This document shows positions 32,852 to 44,250 of a stretch of 64,000 nucleotides of DNA, piece after piece. Below the pieces are notes generated by a model. That model did not search any database. It was not told the origin of the DNA and was given only the letters and a program-made list of their open reading frames with translations. This stretch comes from Argyresthia goedartella. Taxonomy: Eukaryota > Arthropoda > Insecta > Lepidoptera > Argyresthiidae. The position numbers and the translations under genes were made by a program. Positions within the stretch are counted from its first letter, which is position 1; each line of letters opens with the position of its first letter. The stretch covers positions 24,050,552 to 24,114,551 of the forward strand of contig OX463832.1 in assembly GCA_949825045.1 (NCBI GenBank). The letters run 5' to 3'.

Positions 32852-33427
32852 AATAGTAGTTTATCTACACACGATCATAAACCCTCTTTACTGCGTACAG
32901 AAACCGCACGTTACGATCAGCATAATGTTAAACTACTTGGTAAAAACTCATTTCTTATCTGAAAAATTACGAATTGTGACCATAATGTGTAATTTTTCTA
33001 CATATTATGACATTCAAATTTCGAACGCCGACGCCCGCCTGCGTGCCTTTGTTTGTGAAGTTGGTACTACTGAACAAGCTAAACAAGTGCAAAGGAATGA
33101 GGGTTTTCGATACTTTTTCTGCCACCAGGCGGCGCCTCGTAGGCGTCAGGTCTAAACAGCTGTCAGATAGTACAAAGTCAGAAAACCCTCGAGGGTTTTC
33201 GATACTTTGTCTGCCACCAGGCGGCGCCTCGTAGGCGTCAGGTCTAAACAGCTGTCACAGCTGTCAGATAGTACAAAGTCAGAAAACCCTCATTATCAAA
33301 GCCACCATGCCGGTCGAACATGCGATTCCTGAACACATTAAAGAGAGCTTATGATATGTGTGTAGATAAACTAGTGTATGATACTGAACATAATTAGGCA
33401 TTATGTAGCAGTCACATAAACTACTAT
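32852..33427 (+). repeat. Family A TIR element, copy 6
   Basis: This copy shows both ends: AATAGTAGTTTATCTACACA at the left and CACATAAACTACTAT at the right, so the TIR is about 13 bp. It contains an inserted dimer of a small TIR unit (33100-33293). It meets copy 7 head to head at about 33424. Confidence 0.85.
33100..33293. mobile_element. Tandem dimer of a roughly 95-bp TIR unit
   Basis: Each unit begins GAGGGTTTTCGATACTTT and ends AGTACAAAGTCAGAAAACCC, so each is a small inverted-repeat element. The two are joined at CCCTCGAGGG. The second copy has an extra CACAGCTGT duplication. Confidence 0.8.
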
Positions 33428-33811
33428 ATGTGACTGTTACATAATGGAAGCCGTTAAAACTCGAGAGTTTTAATGCCTAATTATGTAGTTACATACACTA
33501 ATTTATCTACACACCTATCATAAGCTCTCTTTGATGTGTTCAGGAACCGCATGTTCGACCGGCATTGTGACATTGATCATTGCTCTGCAGTTGTTTAGCT
33601 TGTTCAGCAGTACCAACTTGACAGACAAACTAGGGGCGGCACGCAGGCGGGCGTCGGCGTACGAAATTTGAATGTCATAATATGTTTTGAATGTCATGAA
33701 TATTCAGATATGAAATGAGTTTTTACCAAGTACATAGTATATCATTATGCTGGTCGTAACGTACGGTTTTTGGACGCAGTAAAGAGGGTTTATGATGCGA
33801 GTGTAGATAAA
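33424..33811 (-). repeat. Family A TIR element, copy 7, inverted
   Basis: It is a shorter A copy in reverse orientation that abuts copy 6, giving a palindrome about 960 bp wide. It ends at the A 5' terminus GGGTTTATGATGCGAGTGTA. Confidence 0.85.
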
Positions 33812-33814
33812 TAA

Positions 33815-34369
33815 TAACATTGATTGCCAAAAACCGCGTGTTCAAATCAAACTGACAGTTGACAGGCGCGAAAACGCCGCCATTGGCGACTAGTGATAGG
33901 AGGAGGCGGGAAGTATGGGACAGACCTACGCGACAATCTCCCCCTCCTTCTTTCGCTTAGAAAATGAAAGAGAGAATGACGCATAGCTCTGTCCCTTAGT
34001 TCCTGCGTCTTCTTTGTGTGTTTTTAAAAACGTTCCGTTTCACGTTACTTTAAAGTCGTTATTTTTGTTGCAAATCGATACGAAATTTGCGAAAGCGGAC
34101 CCTTTAATGGTTATTGGGTCTCAAAATACTATTAAATATGACAAATATTTTCCATGAAGCTCTCAATCTTGTCTCTTCTCTTCAATGCTGTTGATTCCCC
34201 ATGAGATTTGTGATACCTGGACGGAACTAAGATTACCACACTCGCTATCTTTTGGAGAAGCTATCTGATAGATAACAGTGTTTGCAATATGATGTTGGAA
34301 CAGGTGTATGTGATAATATATACAAGAATGTGAGTTTACTATAGCGAACTATTGTCTATTCGCCCAAAC
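33815..34369. other. No feature recognised
   Basis: A GC-richer patch (33860-34020) contains a CT-rich segment; no open frame or shared repeat is seen. Confidence 0.4.
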
Positions 34370-35425
34370 GAGTTAAGGAGATCCGTGCAAAGGTCCCCGT
34401 TACTCCAGGCGGAATGCCCCGCAGTGTGAGAGGGACGGAATCGGGGAAAAATTACAAAAAGTCGGTTTTAAATTGATACAAAATGCACTAAAATGGCTAT
34501 TTATTTTTCTATAATAGGTAATTTAGGTATTGTTAAAGCCACAGATATCTCAACATAGGAGATAGGGTGTTCAGCCTATTTTTTATGCAAACCGATTGTC
34601 GCAAGCTGAATTCATTCATTCACGCACACAACGTATCATTAAATAAATACAACGAACACGCACACATAATAATCGCTTACACATTTATCCCTACTCTCGT
34701 ATTGGTAAACACAGGCAAAGCAGTTACGTGCGCATGAGGCGCACATTGTTTCAAAAAGCACGCACACAGCACACACAGCGTCATGGACATTAAATTTATT
34801 TCTTGTCTCTCTCGCTATTAGGTAACGCTATTGAGTATGAGAGAGACGGAATCTGGATGCGACTCAGTAGCATTACTTCCTCGGAATATTTCGTTAATCG
34901 TGTTGTTTTATTGAAGAAATATAGTATTTTCAGTATTTACCTGTGAAATGTTATACCCTTGTTATGGAAATATGTCGAATCACTGCGATGTTCACATAGG
35001 ACAACTGCACAGGCCGGCATTATAGAAAATAAAGCTAAGTGTTGACAGTTTTCTAAGGCGATCGGCGCGTGCACTCGGGAATTCTCGCTGAGAGCAAATG
35101 AATGCACTGTATGCACACTGGGCATACAACGGTCAGCCGTTACGCGGCGGCTTGCCCTCTCTCTAATATTCAACGCTCTGTGGTTAAAACCCATCTAAAT
35201 AAATATTTTTGAAATTCAAAAACATTGTTATTTAGACCTCATTTCAATATTTATTTCTATCGAGCGAAATTCGTCCAATCGCGTTTCTTATAAATAACAC
35301 AAAATTTAGAAAAAGGTCCCAAAATTGTTTGATAAAGTGATAATTTATTTAACTTTGGACTTCTTTCGAACAGCAGAGAAATAACTTCCAAAAGTATCTA
35401 TTTTGTCGATAAATCACCTGACTTT
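34370..35425 (-). repeat. Family G repeat, copy 2, with 645-bp insertion
   Basis: It is the inverted partner of 27970-28395. The two G halves (34370-34537 and 35183-35425) are separated by about 645 bp absent from copy 1. GTTAAA stands at both junctions (34532-34537 and 35183-35188). Confidence 0.75.
34538..35182. mobile_element. 645-bp insertion of unknown class in family G
   Basis: The insert begins near GCCACAGATATC and ends near CGCTCTGTG, giving only a 7-bp inverted match (CCACAGA). It carries CA-rich sequence (about 34610-34780). A TTAA within the duplicated target hints at piggyBac-type insertion, but this is weak. Confidence 0.6.
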
Positions 35426-35834
35426 GTCACACAATTCCATACAAATGACAAGGGCAAGAAGCATAGTGGGTATCAATTAAACTGATTCGAAGTTAAGGCG
35501 CCTTCATCTAGATATATAAAACAAACACTTATCACTCAAGAACGGCTAGACTGATTTTAATGATCTCTTTTCTGTTAGATTCGCCTACGCCCCGATTAGC
35601 AATATAATATGTAATTATATGAAATGAGGAATTACTTGCTACTGATCAAATCAAACCAAATTTATGGCTGCATTTTCATACAATATTGACAGGATATAAC
35701 TTCGATAACTTCACAGGTTATAACTTCGGTTGGGTTATTTCTTTCAATATAAGGATTTTTTTAGTTCGCTTCTAATTCTTACTTGGTAATGGGCCAATTT
35801 TGAAACCATTTCATTCAACGCTTCATGAGATATC

Positions 35835-35930
35835 CTACTGATGGACAGACGGGCAGACAGACAGATGATCAGCGGAGGCTTAGTAATAGGGTCCCGTTGG
35901 TCAACCTTCGGGCATGAATCCTAAAAAGCG
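35835..35930 (+). repeat. Family C terminal fragment
   Basis: It contains GACAGACGGGCAGACAGACA, then CAGCGGAGGCTTAGTAATAG and GGGTCCCGTTGG. Confidence 0.6.
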
Positions 35931-36387
35931 TGGCAATTTTAATAAGTACCTACTTATGTTATTAACCTACTTCACAAAATGACAGGATCTATTTTTTTAA
36001 GTTTTTTCAGCGATTTTTCGAAGACGGATGGACAGATTTGGAAAATAATTTTTCGTTCGAAAGGGCTTACCTTGTGATTCGTCCCACCGACAGGGAGAAA
36101 TCACGGGAACTCTTCAAATTCATAGGCAGACCTATAGCGATTTTGGTGATTTTCATAGTAACTCGTGCATCTCTCGGGAAGTATCATTTTGACAAGCGGA
36201 ACTGATGAGCCCATCGAGGGGCACCGGAACTGGTCCATACTAGTCATTCCACGTTGAGATCTGGGTACTTTATAAGGTTGATAAGTAACGTTTACTCGCC
36301 TTAATGCATATGCTTAAGCAGAGGTGATTTACTACATGTCTTAATTGATGACGGTTTTTTCTAAATTTTGCTTATTTTTATGGTTTT

Positions 36388-36662
36388 ACAGATTACTTAA
36401 ATGACGGGACTGTATGGGATTAATCTAGCTCAACACAGACCTCGCTTTATTGCTGCTTATCAATCATAATAATAATAAAAAAACATTTTTCTATTAGTTA
36501 AGCACAACCAATTTTTAAAAGAGATCTAAAAATCAATCTGTGGGAGTTTCTACGCCCTGCTTCTCCCACAGTGGTCCAATGTAGAAAAGAGGCAAAAAAT
36601 GACGTTTGCTAAGTACATGTAAATATCTACCGTAATAAAGTACTTTGACTTTGACTTTTGAC
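36388..36662 (+). pseudogene. Jockey-type LINE 3' UTR, heavily 5'-truncated
   Basis: It starts at TTACTTAAATGACGGGACTG and includes the CTGTGGGAG/CTCCCACAG hairpin. It ends AATAAAGTACTTTGACTTTG with further TTTGAC-like repeats. No coding sequence remains. Confidence 0.85.
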
Positions 36663-36664
36663 TT

Positions 36665-37385
36665 TGTTTCGTACCCGAATTGTCCAAACGGGGCTCTATG
36701 GCTGTCTCTCACATGTCCGTCTGTTCGACAAAAAAATAAGCTATTGTTCAAGACTAGTTTAAAACAAAAGTGTATGGGATTTGACGTTTGTTTTGAGGTT
36801 AAACGCTGTTTAATATTTGTTGTGGTAACACGGACAGTTTTCAAATTTTCACAAGACCTTGTAGTCCCAGAGCCATACACATTGTCAAAAAATATTTTTA
36901 AATGTTTTTAGGAGGAGCTCCAAAGGAAATAAAAGAGGGCGCGAAAAAAAAAATTACCGGGGTCGGTAATTTTTTTTCAAATTTTACAAGACCTTGTAGA
37001 CCCAGAGCCATACACATTGTCAAAAAAAATTTTTAAATGTTTTTAGGAGGAGCTCCAAAGGAAATAAAAGAGGGCGCGAAAAAAAAAATTACCGACCCCA
37101 TCATGTAGGGTCATTATTTAGAACTAGTTGAGTAGATACATACTGAATTTTTTGTTTAATAAAATATTGGATACCACCAAATAAGCCACCAAATACAAAA
37201 TGCCTAAATGTTGTACCGAAGAAAATTTTAACTACTTGAAAATGACATATTTCACTAAAAATACCAATATATTGATAAATCTGTTTTTTTCTTTAAAATT
37301 CTCTCAGTTTTAGGTATGTATTCTACATTTGTTACGGAACCCTCAATGTGCTATGTCCGACAGGCACTTGGCCGGTTTTTTTAAT
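36665..37385 (-). repeat. Family C sister element with internal tandem duplication
   Basis: The plus strand starts near TTTCGTACCCGAATTGTCC and ends GACAGGCACTTGGCCGG. A 135-bp block beginning with TTTTCAAATTTT is present twice (about 36838-36972 and 36973-37107). A palindromic junction, AATTACCGGGGTCGGTAATT, lies between them. Part of the interior recurs at about 60015-60120. Confidence 0.75.
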
Positions 37386-37389
37386 TGTA

Positions 37390-38990
37390 TTCTTATAAGG
37401 GCCATTCTAGGGAAGGTGATTACTTCATTAGGTAACTATGTAAAGAAAACCATGTAACTAAAAATCCGTTTATAGGTGATCAAGTTTTGGAAACATTAAT
37501 CTTTTTTGAGGTGCAAAAGAATCTCATTGTGATGTTGCAACGCGTAGAACCAAGCACATTAGGTACCTGTAGGTTACTCGAATACATGCAGGTAGGTAAG
37601 GTAGGCACCTGTGCTTATCAATGCAAACGTTGTTTTCAAGGCTTTTCAGGCATTACGTAAAACTCAGTCACGTGGAAATGTATTGGAGTGTTTTGACCGA
37701 CACAACAGTTTGAAAACATTATTTATTTGCCTTTTCAGTTGTTACTCGCTTGTCGATATATTTTGAGCAAATTGGATATTTCAATGAATTCAAATAACTC
37801 ATGTGAAATGATAAAAACTAATAGTACATAATGGGACCGATGCTGGTAGACAGAAACCAATGAAAATCGTGTTTGAAAATTGAATCTAAGGTAACCGCAC
37901 TAGAGTCGTATTCAAGGTTGTCAGTTTAGAGCCGTAGTTGGTTTTGACACCTAAAAAATGGTACTATTCGCAAAGGAATAAGAATAAGGAAAATCGATTC
38001 AAAACGAACGCTCCTAGTCATAACCTCGTCTAACTAAACGATGACATTGAAACAAGATGGCCGATAATTCGTGGAAAGAGGAAAGGGTAATAAACTAGGT
38101 ACTTAGCAGGGTGTATAGTGATTGAAAAATGTAGTCGTGAGTGTATGTAATGTAATATTTCCAGGTAATTGCCGTCTCCACTCAAAACATAAATTGTACG
38201 TCGTCGTTGTAAACGTCGACAGCAAAATCTATTTCCCTCCAAAATCTTAACGCGGCCACTTTTTAAAAGCCCCCCGCGCTCCCGCATAACCCAGTTGTCG
38301 GGCACAGATTGTCCGCTATACAGCCTGGGCGACCCACGTGACCTACATAGTCCGATGGCGCAGTGCGGAGACCTTATTGGCTGATGGCGAGAAAAAACAA
38401 AATAGGCGGTATAGGTACGGGGTTTTCGTTTGCCTGATTGATTGATTAGGTCATTATCGGCACAGTTACTATATATTATATCGATATTGTATCGATAGGA
38501 CAAGAAATATTAAACCTAATATTCAGAATCGCAAGGATTTCTATCTGACAAAGTGACTAACTTCTGAAACCTGCATAGGCATTATTTGGGGTTTTTTTGC
38601 AATTTCGGGGATTTATTATCTACAACCCGCTTCCAGAGAGGCATTAGACATAGCTGGATATAGCGAAGGAATGTTTTCATTGGTTTTGAAGCAAACCTTA
38701 ACGCATTCGCTGCCAATATTTTTTTAATTCATCGCGATTTTGAACCTTACGCCATGGTATTAGAGTTCACATCCTATGAAAATCAAAAGTTCAATTTTAG
38801 GTTCTCTGCGTATCGGCTTATTGAAAATATTTTGTTAATCTAAAAAAGTTGCCCTCCTATAAACTCCACTATTTAATTTTCAACCTTATGGCTTGGTTGG
38901 TAATAAAATCCAAAACCAATAGAGTGAGGGACTAGAGCGAGACTTCGCTTCGACTGAACTTTTTAATTTTGATTTCCAATATATTTTGAT
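37390..38990. other. No feature recognised
   Basis: There is no supported gene or shared repeat. A GC-richer stretch at 38240-38400 lies in a 157-codon minus-strand frame with no recognisable motif, which I do not accept as a gene. Confidence 0.4.
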
Positions 38991-38997
38991 ATACCTA

Positions 38998-39790
38998 GTC
39001 GGTCCTTAAGTTCTGTCACAAGGTTTTTGATAGATAAAACTCAGCAATAAACTTTTTCTTATTCGTATTATACATGATTGAAAAGCTTATTTTATACGAA
39101 TCAAATTGCAATACAATACATTTTGTACGATTATCGCAATATGACAAAAAACCTTATAACTTGAGACAATCGCGAACCCAAAACACGCCGCAACTGACAA
39201 AAATACCACTTACCACAAATTTAATAAAAAAACAGTGTTCCAGATAACCAACAAGGTTTTTTTTTATTTAATCTGAAACCTCGATTTTAGACCATGCTTA
39301 ACAACTAGCATTTGATTTTCTGTTAGCTTTCAGTTCCAACTGCTCCCAAAGAGAACTTTACGTACTTTTTACGTTTTCAGAAAAACGTATAAAAATGATC
39401 TTGTGGGCAACAAGTACACTACGTAAAATGTGAATATGAAAATTAGTTTTACCCAGACTTAGTTATCTTATGCTTCAAAATGAAGGTAACGGGTTCAGGG
39501 AGGGTTCTGACTAAAATCTAACATAAGTTTGAAAGGTTTTAAGAGTCATGGAAAAAAGATAAAGTGAATCACGTCCGTATTTTTGGTTGGGTAAAAAAGT
39601 GCAAAATCTCTGAAGAAACTAGTATTTGTGTAATATGAGCATTTGTGTAATATGGCTTTAAGCATTTAAATCCAATAATCGTTCTAATTTATCAGTATTT
39701 AATGAGCTATCAAACCATATATTAAATAAAATAAAACTTGGTATTATTTACTATGCGGCAAAATATTTGTGACAGAACTTATGGACCGAC
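38998..39790. mobile_element. 793-bp mariner-like non-autonomous element
   Basis: TIRs of about 24 bp begin GTCGGTCCTTAAGTTCTGTC on the left and, inverted, GTCGGTCCATAAGTTCTGTC on the right. Both are flanked by TA (38996-38997 and 39791-39792). TA target and TIR style suggest Tc1/mariner. The interior has no long frame, so the element is a MITE or a decayed copy. Confidence 0.8.
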
Positions 39791-39934
39791 TAGGTAGATG
39801 CCTAAGGTAAAACCAAAATATATATATATATCTAAGGAATACCTAACTAAACGAAAGTGACAGAGTTAATTACTTCCACATAAGAAAGAAAAGACAGCGC
39901 AAACAATGCGCTCGACTCAAACGTGGCGCCAAAC

Positions 39935-40110
39935 CACATAAAAATTGTTTAAAAATAAACTACGCTATTGTGTCAAAAATATTTTCAAGGAGAGTTTACG
40001 AATACATAAAATCCACATTTTGAATGCATCCAACCGCGTTTTCCTTCAGTGAGAATCTTAATCATATACTCAATAAACGTTAACCTAAAAATCAAATCTG
40101 CAGATTTACA
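39935..40110 (-). repeat. Family K repeat, copy 2
   Basis: It is the inverted and internally shorter partner of 29025-29290, with AAGGAGAGTTTACGAATA and ATACTCAATAAACGTTAAC. Confidence 0.65.
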
Positions 40111-40489
40111 TTGGAGTTAATAGATTTGAAAAAAAAAACATTAATTTTTGGTATCTCCTCCTGGTCATCGGGGATTAAATGTTCGGAGCTCAAAATGATA
40201 GGGTAGATAGAACAAAGTACTTGGTACAAACATTAAAACATCGTCACGCCTTTTCCCAGACGGGCTACCAGCGGCACAATTGTGCCAACTTTGAGCCAGT
40301 TAGTCAATACTCTATTGGGAGCTAGTCCGTCGCTGCAGGTTTCCTCAGGATGCCAATTTTCGTCGAAATCGGTTGGAAAATGCGACCTGTAGGCGAGAAC
40401 AGACAGACAGACAGACGGACAAAGCGTTTTTGGCCAATCTCGAAACAGTACGCTTCGCTCGCTCGGTCAATTACTTATCTCCTTGGTAC

Positions 40490-40552
40490 ATGGTCAGCAC
40501 CGGGATTCGAACCTGCACAGCCAGCAAGCGTGCAACCCACAAGACCACTCAA
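40490..40552 (-). mobile_element. tRNA-like SINE head, family S4, copy 3
   Basis: The minus strand reads GTGGTCTTGTGGGTTGCACG and CAGGTTCGAATCCCGG. The head lies just after a CAGACAGACAGACGGAC fragment of family C type (about 40400-40420). Confidence 0.5.
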
Positions 40553-40794
40553 TCTGTTACCCCCTGCGCAGTATGTAGTCCAACAGTATTTTTCAACATT
40601 CTTCAGACATGTTTTCGTTCCAGTTTCCGTCGCACGCAAGTGTGACAACATTCACATTCACAAGCAATTGTCGTTTTTGTAGTGTTTTTATTTTTTTATT
40701 GGCAATACCAAACAATACCCCCGCCATGTGTTATGCAATAGAGAGATTAGGTGCTACTTAAGGGCATGAAACGTAAATTAGCTAAACTGGACAA

Positions 40795-41110
40795 CAAAAC
40801 CATTTCTGGCCTGTCTTCTTTTGCTAGGGTTCTGTCACCTGACAACAGATGGCACTTCACTCAGATAAACGTTACTCTTTGGCACTTCATGCCATGTCGG
40901 TAAAAGCGTGCGTCATGCCGTCGCGTTGATAAAAGCGTGCATGGCTTGTGGTGTCAAATGCGGTAAATAGCGGACTCCAACGGCGTGGGAGTTAAAAAAC
41001 TAATTTCTTTAAAAATGTGTTATCTGCATAATTAATTTTGTTTCGTCACGGTAGACGTGAGCACTATGTAATGTCTCGGGGAAAAGTCTCAATAGATAGA
41101 CTCGTCTTTT
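40795..41110 (+). repeat. Family I repeat, copy 2
   Basis: It is a diverged direct partner of 24040-24355, with CAACAGATGGCACTTCA and CTGCATAATTAATTTTGTTT. A CACTTCA-containing segment is partly duplicated inside it. Confidence 0.65.
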
Positions 41111-41668
41111 AAACTTAATCTTTCTTTAACTGGCAGAACCATCGAAATCCTTCTGTCATCTTTGTACATAATGCCAAGGTTTGATGTAATTAAGCAAACC
41201 ATTTGTTTTGTAAGCTATATTTTATCATTTAACAGCATTTCAAGTATGGAAATACTTGGACACCTTCTTGTATTATATTATTGTTAAAACTGAAACTTTG
41301 ACGCCATGAAATATTGTTGTCAAAAGTCAGTCTTTTGTGAATGTTTTATATCTGTTTGATGAAGAAACTATTGCGTGTAAACTCGCTGCTAGGGGCACTG
41401 TTCTAGCGTGAGGTCTCCAGATACAAAACGCACTGACAATCTTATACTTCTTGAACAAAGATCGCGCTGTAGAGAGTATGAAACATTCAGCCAGCGGTCA
41501 ATACGCTTCTAACAACTAAATGCAAACAAAGCAGCGAGGAAAAGCTAGTAATACATTTATTTTTGGAATGTGCTATTTAGGCCCATTAATAAAATACCCA
41601 ACATGGCCCTGTTAAAAAGTAAAAAAAAAACAGTACTCTATGTCCTCTACAGGGCGCAATATTGAATT

Positions 41669-41681
41669 TAGTGTGAACTCA
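41669..41681. repeat. Target-site duplication, 3' side of LINE
   Basis: TAGTGTGAACTCA is repeated exactly at 47198-47210, beyond the other end of the LINE. The bases next to it inside the element form ATCA/ATTG-type short repeats. Confidence 0.75.
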
Positions 41682-41947
41682 ATCAATCAATTTTTAGGTT
41701 TGATGGCTTCTACTGTGGATCCCTACAGTAATTCCGCCAATATCACGTATTGAAGATGACACGAAGGGGATCACGTTGTACAGTTATCGGTGAAACTTCC
41801 CTTGAGTTGAGATCTCTCTATAACCAGACAAACAACAAATAGGACAGCACAAATTAACATATAATTTAAATGTTAAGTGATTACATATTAAGGGTGTTAG
41901 ACATAAAAAGAAGACATACATAAATAAAATAATAATTCTACATCTAA

Positions 41948-44250
41948 CTACAGTTTAATCTTGTTAGAGGTTATAAATTTAGAAAGGATGTGAATAAAGG
42001 AAGGGTCCGAAAGAGTCAATAAGAATTTAAGATTGACGGGACGGGGGATCTTACCGGGGAGGATGTCATACAATGAGGTTTGAAGTTTAGTGCATTCAAA
42101 AAACAAATGATCGGGAGTACCGTCAGCCAGGCCGCATTCACAAAGAGAGCTATCCCTTATCCTAATTTTAGCGAGATGTACTGGCGTGCAGGAGTGTCCC
42201 AGTCGAAGCCGACAGATAGTTGATGTAACAGTCTTACGCATTTCCCTGTACTTGAAAAACCAAGGTTTTTTAGGTATTAACGGTTGAATTTGGCCATAAT
42301 GCCTACCCTTTAAAGTTCTAGATGACTGCCATGAAGATTCCCATGATTTTTCCAGACGAGTCTTAGCCGAAGATACTAAGTCTTGGGTATGAATTTTGAA
42401 GTGTGATAATTCACCAGATTCCACAGCTTCCTTTGCACAAGAGTCAACTATTTCATTACCCGAAATACCACTGTGAGCTGGAATCCAAGCCAGTATAATG
42501 ATGATACCCCGAGAGAGGCATCTGAACAGAGCTTGGCGAATCTTTAGTACAAGAGGGGACTTAAGTTTTGATTTAAATGGGTTAGCAGAAATTGCGTAAA
42601 GAGAGCTTAAGGAGTCCGAGAAAATTAAAGTGTTATCCAACGAATGGGATTCCGCATACAAGATGGCTTCAAGGATTGCCGTCGCCTCCCCGGAAAAAAC
42701 GGAGGAACCCGGAGGTAGTTTGAAGTTTAAGATAATTCGGAATTTAGGGATCCACACGGCTGCTCCAACATTCCCGCTAGAGGAAAGCTTGGATGCATCC
42801 GTGAATATGGGCAGCCACTCTGACCACTTTTCTGTAATTATTCTATTAAATTGCCTATTGGGTTGACGTGAATCTTTTTGAATGCCAAAATCTAATAAGA
42901 TTTGAGGTTTAAAAATAAGACAATGATATGGGAACGAAAAGAGGGGAAAAGTTTCATAATGGAATATGGGGTGACGGATACGGAAAAAGTTGATGAAACT
43001 TCGAAGTAAACAAGGAAGATCCCTCAGGGATCTGTAACCTTGAGCCGTAGTGATCTGGAAGAGTCTTTGGAGTTTAGAGAGTAAGGGGTGAGAAGAAACC
43101 TGAACAAGCTTAAAGAAAAATCGATCACATAAATACTGATTGCGGAGATGAAGTGGAGGATCGACACATTCAACCTGGAGAGCATTAGTTGGGGATGATT
43201 TCATTGTTCCTGAAATTATTCTCAGACACTTAGCTTGAATTCTGGAAATTTTGACGGTAGCAGCTTTATTACAAGGGTCCAAAAGGAAACCGCCATAATC
43301 AAAGTGGCTACGGATAATGGCGTTGTAGATTAATTTTTGAGAATAGGGGTGGGCCCCCCACCATACTCCTGATAAGGAGCGAAGAACGTTAATACCCTTC
43401 TCACATTTTTGGGCAACATAGGACAGGTGTGGGATCCCAGTCAGTCTGGAGTCGAGGATCACTCCTAGAAACTTGACTTTATTGTCGGTAGGGATAGGAT
43501 CGTCTTCAATGAGAAGTTCCAAATCCGGAATGGTTCGTTTTTTTGTGAAAATAACTGAGGAACTTTTGGAGGCCGAAAGAGATAATCCGTGAGCATCGAG
43601 CCAATCATTTAGATACATCAGCGCCGAGTTTAGGCGAGATTCTGCAACGGAACATGAATCTACAGCTAAATAAAGGGCTAAGTCATCAGCATATTGTAAA
43701 ATATTGCAGAAGGGGGTGACGCATCTTTCAAGATCGTACGTGTATAAATTGTATAGGAGTGGGCTCATGACAGATCCCTGGGGGAGACCTTTCCATACAG
43801 TACGGCTTGTAGGTGGACAGTTAGTATTTTTTATGGATATAGATCTTTCCATGAGAAGATTGCATATAAATCGAGTCAACTTCTCAGGAATACTCAGATT
43901 TTGCATAGTTTGCCTGAGAACTGAGAGCTGGACGTTATCATATGCAGAAGTTATATCAAGGAATGCTGCCACCAAGTACTGTTTCTTCTTAAATGCCAGG
44001 TGGATATCAGTGACAATAATGCTTAGACTATCCATAGTGCTCATACCCTTACGAAAACCAAACTGGGATTTAGCTAGGATGTTATTATGCTCAAGGAACC
44101 ACTCAAGTCTGGTTTTCAATAGATGTTCCATAATTTTACATAGGACGGATGAAAGGGCAATAGGTCTACGGGACTTAGGGTCAGAGGGATTCTTTCCGGG
44201 TTTGAGGATTGGGATTATAATTTGTTTGCTCCATGTAGTTGGGGAGGAAC
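41948..44250 (-). pseudogene. LINE ORF2, C-terminal part: reverse transcriptase and RNase H
   Basis: Counted from the methionine at 44131, the frame shows FLDI (57-60), GLPQGS (115-120) and the catalytic YADD (147-150) of reverse transcriptase. RNase H follows, with Asp445 in FTDAS, Glu482 in SGEATAI, Asp506 in FSDSLSS and Asp563 in EIVDSCA. A Cys/His motif, CECGLADGTPDHLFFEC, sits at 664-680. All catalytic residues are intact for 727 codons. It is separated from the endonuclease only by the frameshift, so the intact ancestor encoded a single protein of about 1,230 residues. Confidence 0.9.

Noticed and set aside
34538..35182. Firm piggyBac assignment
   Set aside because: TTAA is present in the duplicated flank, but the inverted ends are only about 7 bp and do not abut TTAA symmetrically.
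38030..38503. 157-codon minus-strand frame
   Set aside because: It has no recognisable motif, splice context or coding-like composition along its length.
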